The notes below the pieces were generated by a model that ran no database searches, had not been told where the DNA came from, and saw only the letters and a program-made list of their open reading frames with translations. Position numbers and translations under genes: made by a program. From assembly GCF_000613725.1 (NCBI RefSeq), contig NZ_BAJN01000017.1, positions 1-39,662 on the forward strand: 39,662 nucleotides of DNA, read 5' to 3'. Origin of the DNA: Hoylesella pleuritidis JCM 14110. GTDB lineage: Bacteria; Bacteroidota; Bacteroidia; Bacteroidales; Bacteroidaceae. Shown here piece by piece: positions 36,965-39,662 of the stretch (the stretch's first letter is position 1; each line of letters starts with the position of its first letter).

Positions 36965-37917
36965 ATAAACAAGAATTGGATAGTGCGCTTGCATTTATAG
37001 ATGCACCGCAGGGAGAGTTACAAATAATTCTATATGCAAGCCTTGAAAGCATTGCAGAGCCGAGAAAATTAGACATAAGGGAAGAAGATCTATCAGGACT
37101 TCGCGATTTGTTTGTATCAAGCATTCAGGCTTCCATCATAGAAAAAGAAGACTATACAGTATTACCACTATCAACAGCGGATGAACGAGGGAATTGTTTC
37201 TATCAATATGATTTAGAAGTTCCTGATGAATTGCAACTTTTAGAAACGACAATAGGAAATGATAATCTGCAAAACTTTAGTTTCCCTGATAATCAGTTTT
37301 CAAATATAGAATCTCTCATTATAGTTCTAGCAGATAGGGAACATGAGATTGCATTATTTAAGAAACTGTCAGCAGTCGAAGTGATCGGCAGAGGTGGGTT
37401 TATGCTCTGGAAGTCCAATCAAAGATTGGAAAAGTTTAATGATCAATTATTACGGATAAGCTCCAGGTTCCAAGCATTAAGAGTTGGTGGTGAGATTATT
37501 ATCACTGATTTGGCTTCCATAGAAAAGGGATTTGGCTTCCATGATATAATTATCCGAGAAGCTACTAATAGTCTTGGGGTCATTGAGGGTTTGCAACTTG
37601 TGAGTAACATAGATAGTTTGAAGGAGTTAGTAAATGATGTTCGTTTTGCTCGAAAACTGACAAAAGTTGCACGGAACTCTCCAGTTATTCAGCGAAATAT
37701 TCCTAACACAGATATAATTGCATTTTCAAAGAGGCACCCACTTACTAAGAACAAAATGCGATACAATGAAAATCAGACTCAATTCCTTTTGGACACTCGA
37801 GTTTCAAAAGACTTGTTGATAAAAATCCTAAATGATGATTTGCTGACTTCAGAATTAACCAAATTGTATTACGATAGTTTGGCAAAAGATGGAATTGAAG
37901 TTGAGGAGGAGGAATAA
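36961..37917 (+). CDS. kwaB: KwaB, DUF4868 effector subunit of the Kiwa anti-phage system
   Basis: The 318-residue soluble protein has the size and character of KwaB (DUF4868), the DNA-binding partner of KwaA. An N-terminal alpha/beta region (LQIILYASLES, FYQYDLEVPDEL) is followed by the central hallmark: DREHEIALFKKLSAVEVI, GGFMLWKSNQRLEKF and RFQALRVGGEIIITDL. After that come helical stretches (VNDVRFARKLTKVARNSPV) and a basic RHPLTKNKMRYNEN. The tail is acidic (EVEEEE). No membrane helix or signal peptide is seen. It is coupled to kwaA by a 4-nt overlap, as in known Kiwa operons. It ends 18 nt before the broken end of the oppositely oriented traG fragment. No frameshift is seen, unlike everything around it. 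Confidence 0.82.
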   Translation: MNKQELDSALAFIDAPQGELQIILYASLESIAEPRKLDIREEDLSGLRDLFVSSIQASIIEKEDYTVLPLSTADERGNCFYQYDLEVPDELQLLETTIGNDNLQNFSFPDNQFSNIESLIIVLADREHEIALFKKLSAVEVIGRGGFMLWKSNQRLEKFNDQLLRISSRFQALRVGGEIIITDLASIEKGFGFHDIIIREATNSLGVIEGLQLVSNIDSLKELVNDVRFARKLTKVARNSPVIQRNIPNTDIIAFSKRHPLTKNKMRYNENQTQFLLDTRVSKDLLIKILNDDLLTSELTKLYYDSLAKDGIEVEEEE

Positions 37918-37934
37918 TAATAAAAGATTTTAGA

Positions 37935-38121
37935 CTACACCTTGATAGCCTTGTGCCAAACCGAGTGCGTCGTCTCGTATTCTGTGGAGGCGACGGTGAA
38001 GAGTTCGGGTAAGTCCACCCGAAAGGCGACCGTAATTTCGGCGTCTTTCGAGAGAACTCTTTTCGACGGCAAGTAACGGAAAGCGGTTCTCCAGCGTGGT
38101 GGCTTTCAATAGGTTTCTCAT
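37935..38121 (-). pseudogene. traG: TraG conjugation ATPase, N-terminal fragment
   Basis: The ATG at 38121 is preceded by a strong AGGAGG. It reads MRNLLKATTLENRFPLLAVE, the start of the TraG (VirB4-like) ATPase of Bacteroidetes conjugative transposons. After a one-base shift near 38055 the frame continues VLSKDAEITVAFRVDLPELF, then VASTEYETTHSVWHKAIKV and a stop. Normal TraG has over 800 residues; only the first 60 or so remain, with the cut exactly where the Kiwa region begins. It has no function. Confidence 0.82.
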
Positions 38122-38164
38122 TGCTTTTCCTCCTTTCTGTTTTGCAGATTCTTCATCGGTTGGG

Positions 38165-38347
38165 TTACTGCTCTTGTCCGTTTTCGAGGGCAAATGTAGA
38201 AGTCTTTTTTGCTTCTATCTCGCCTTTTGAATAACAACGTACTTGTGGCGTCGAGTGGCTTATCTTAAAGCTACTTTTACCGATAGCTTCGGCTTCACAG
38301 ACCGTTTGACAAGACTCTTTTTTGAGGGGCTCTTTCTTCTTTTCCGC
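38165..38347 (-). pseudogene. C-terminal fragment of an unidentified transfer-operon gene
   Basis: A 60-codon frame ends 43 nt upstream of the traG fragment. It begins after a stop, so it has no start of its own. It reads AEKKKEPLKKESCQTV, then SSFKISHSTPQVRCY and ends TFALENGQEQ. Charged, low-complexity sequence of this kind is common in the small DUF3408-like proteins of the tra operon, but I cannot assign it. Its placement between parA and traG suggests that traB-traF were deleted and this end survived. Confidence 0.3.
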
Positions 38348-38401
38348 TCATACAAGAAAAAAGCAGCAGTTACAAAGGGTAAAGCAAGAGAAGGACAAGG
38401 A

Positions 38402-39129
38402 CTATTCGATACATAGGCGTTGCAGGATTTCGTGAAGTTTATCACCTAACTCAATACAGATCCTACTCAACTTCCCTCCGTGGTGGGAAGAGGGTGCATA
38501 CCTCTTTTCTGTGTTCGGAAAGCAGCGGACGATACAAACGGGAGTGGCTCAATGAGGTCTGCATCAAGAAGACTCCCGTTTCATCGGCAAAGGTGCGACA
38601 GCGTTCGTTGGCATCCTCACGTCCCCAAGCCTCTATCATATTGCGAAGCAGGTAAAGTTCTCTGATATTGCCCTTGCCCATCGTCAGTATCTGCTCTCCC
38701 AAGATGTCGATGAAATGGCGAACGGCTTCCATATCCATCGGACTGTCCGTAACGGGAAAGAGAACGGCATCCATTGCTGAAAGCAGTTCCACCGTTCCTT
38801 CGGTACGCATCAGTGCAGAGAGGTCGAAAAGAATGCAGCGAGGATAGCTGTCCGCACAGTGTTGCTCTACTTGGCTCAGCTCAGGGCTTCTCGCACCGGA
38901 GTGCAGATAATCGGATAAGGGATATAGGCAGTCCGATGTTCAGACGCATTACCCTTTGAGGATTCAGTTCTTCCTAATCTTACTGCCGCAGACGGGCAAT
39001 ACAATCCACAACAGCGACATCGCATTCTCTGTGGTAATGCAAAATGCTTGCGGCAAGTACCGTAAGTGAGGTTTTGCTGACACCGCCCTTTTGGGTGGAG
39101 AAGGCAATGAAAACAGGTTTCTTTTTCAT
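38402..39129 (-). pseudogene. traA: ParA-family ATPase (TraA) of the conjugative element, frameshifted
   Basis: ATG 39129 starts KKKPVFIAFSTQKGGVSKTS, with the deviant Walker A motif KGGxxKT, then YHRECDVAVVDC (Walker A-prime strand region). The frame then meets stops near 38970. The other frames carry PELSQVEQHCADSYP, RCILFDLSALMRTEG (Walker B region), SAMDAVLFPVTDSPMDMEAV, KGNIRELYLLRNMIEAWG and a C-terminal RICIELGDKLHEILQRL after another shift near 38465. The pieces are in correct order for the TraA/ParA protein that opens the tra operon in Bacteroidetes elements. At least three lesions rule out a full product. Confidence 0.78.
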
Positions 39130-39662
39130 TTCATTTTCTGTTTAATGGTTCTACATATATAGATGTGGGAATAAATCCCCGGATAAGCATACGGAAAGAT
39201 ATTCCAACAAGGGAACATAGATCTGCCTTTCGGGATATGTCCCTCCATGCATAAGGGTGGAGCTATATGACGGGATTCATACCTGCATACGATCCATATG
39301 TCCCCCCTTGTACCTTGCGCAAGGGTATGAGGGTTGATGGGTGCAATAACTTGTACATATTCTCATTCCTATTTCCTTTTCCGTAATCGTCTGTTCAAAT
39401 GGCTGCGAACAGGTTTTTAGACTTGGGCAGGCGGGTATGTCCACCGACCTTTAAGCACCTGCTTGACGGGGCAAATACAGATGCCTTCCAAGCTGAAATC
39501 TAACTACGTACTTGTGGCTTCGTATCACTTAATGACTTTGGGGACAAGAGGTCGTAACTTTGCAGCAAGAGATAAGTCGGTATTTCATGGCTTTGAAAAC
39601 ATACATTTCGATAAGATAAAGCACTGCCTTTCGAGGCGGATTTATTTGCGCCCGTGCAAATA
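39130..39662. other. Upstream region of the tra operon, possible oriT area
   Basis: No gene was found. The stretch contains several short palindromes, the clearest being CCTTGCGCAAGG (39313-39324), and CTCCATGCATAAGGGTGGAG near 39250. In CTnDOT-like elements the transfer origin and mobilisation genes are found upstream of traA, so an oriT here is possible by position only. The phrase ACGTACTTGTGGC occurs here (about 39507) and again near 38240, a short repeat flanking the parA remnant. Confidence 0.4.
39537..39562 (+). promoter_or_regulatory. Candidate promoter at the right edge
   Basis: TAACTTTG (39555-39562) fits the TAnnTTTG -7 element. A TTTG (39537-39540) is 14 nt upstream, closer than the usual 18-19. 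It could serve a rightward mobilisation gene outside the window. Confidence 0.4.

Overview
The window is chromosomal DNA from a member of the Bacteroidales, closest in flavour to Prevotella, Tannerella or Bacteroides; I cannot name the species. Three things point there. Promoters have the Bacteroidetes form (a TTTG/TTG -33 element, 18-19 nt, then a TAnnTTTG -7 element). The complex I operon has a fused nuoCD and no nuoEFG. The window also holds fimbrillin-type lipoproteins, an HU-like protein, GH92 and GH57 enzymes, and remains of a CTnDOT-type conjugative transposon.

Layout. (1) 1-4266: an eroded fimbrillin-like locus. Three tandem lipoprotein genes, all broken by small indels, lie with one intact HU-like gene, and a near-identical hairpin sequence lies near each edge. 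(2) 4389-5911: an antitoxin-like ribbon-helix-helix relic, a DUF2461 gene and endonuclease III (nth). (3) 6118-11823: a glycogen/alpha-glucan operon (debranching enzyme, glycogen-synthase-like glycosyltransferase, GH57 enzyme) on the minus strand, divergent from a Crp/Fnr regulator. (4) 11820-15525: a DAG-kinase-like lipid kinase overlapping miaA, then gapA and mscL. (5) 15526-20233: a palindrome-rich spacer, a translationally coupled pair (a divergent alkyladenine-DNA-glycosylase-like protein and a YtfE/RIC-like hemerythrin protein), a GH92 mannosidase with two frameshifts, and a 23-bp tandem repeat. (6) 20190-30262: the ten-gene nuo operon nuoA-B-CD-H-I-J-K-L-M-N. (7) 30351-33231: pyruvate phosphate dikinase with its own promoter and a likely terminator. 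(8) 33572-39662: a scrambled conjugative-transposon scar holding fragments of an SNF2/methylase giant protein, a tyrosine integrase, TraG and a ParA/TraA ATPase. An intact, AT-rich two-gene Kiwa anti-phage system (kwaA-kwaB) sits inside this scar.

How the parts fit. The core genes (glycogen turnover, GAPDH, PPDK, a donor-module-less complex I) describe an anaerobic sugar fermenter that stores glycogen and runs a respiratory proton pump fed by something other than a standard NADH module. The accessory ends show decay: surface-lipoprotein genes at the left, and at the right a dead conjugative element in which the defence pair is the only long intact reading frame. More than 13 kb of nuo and ppdK reads through without a break, so the clustered frameshifts elsewhere are more likely real decay than general sequencing error.
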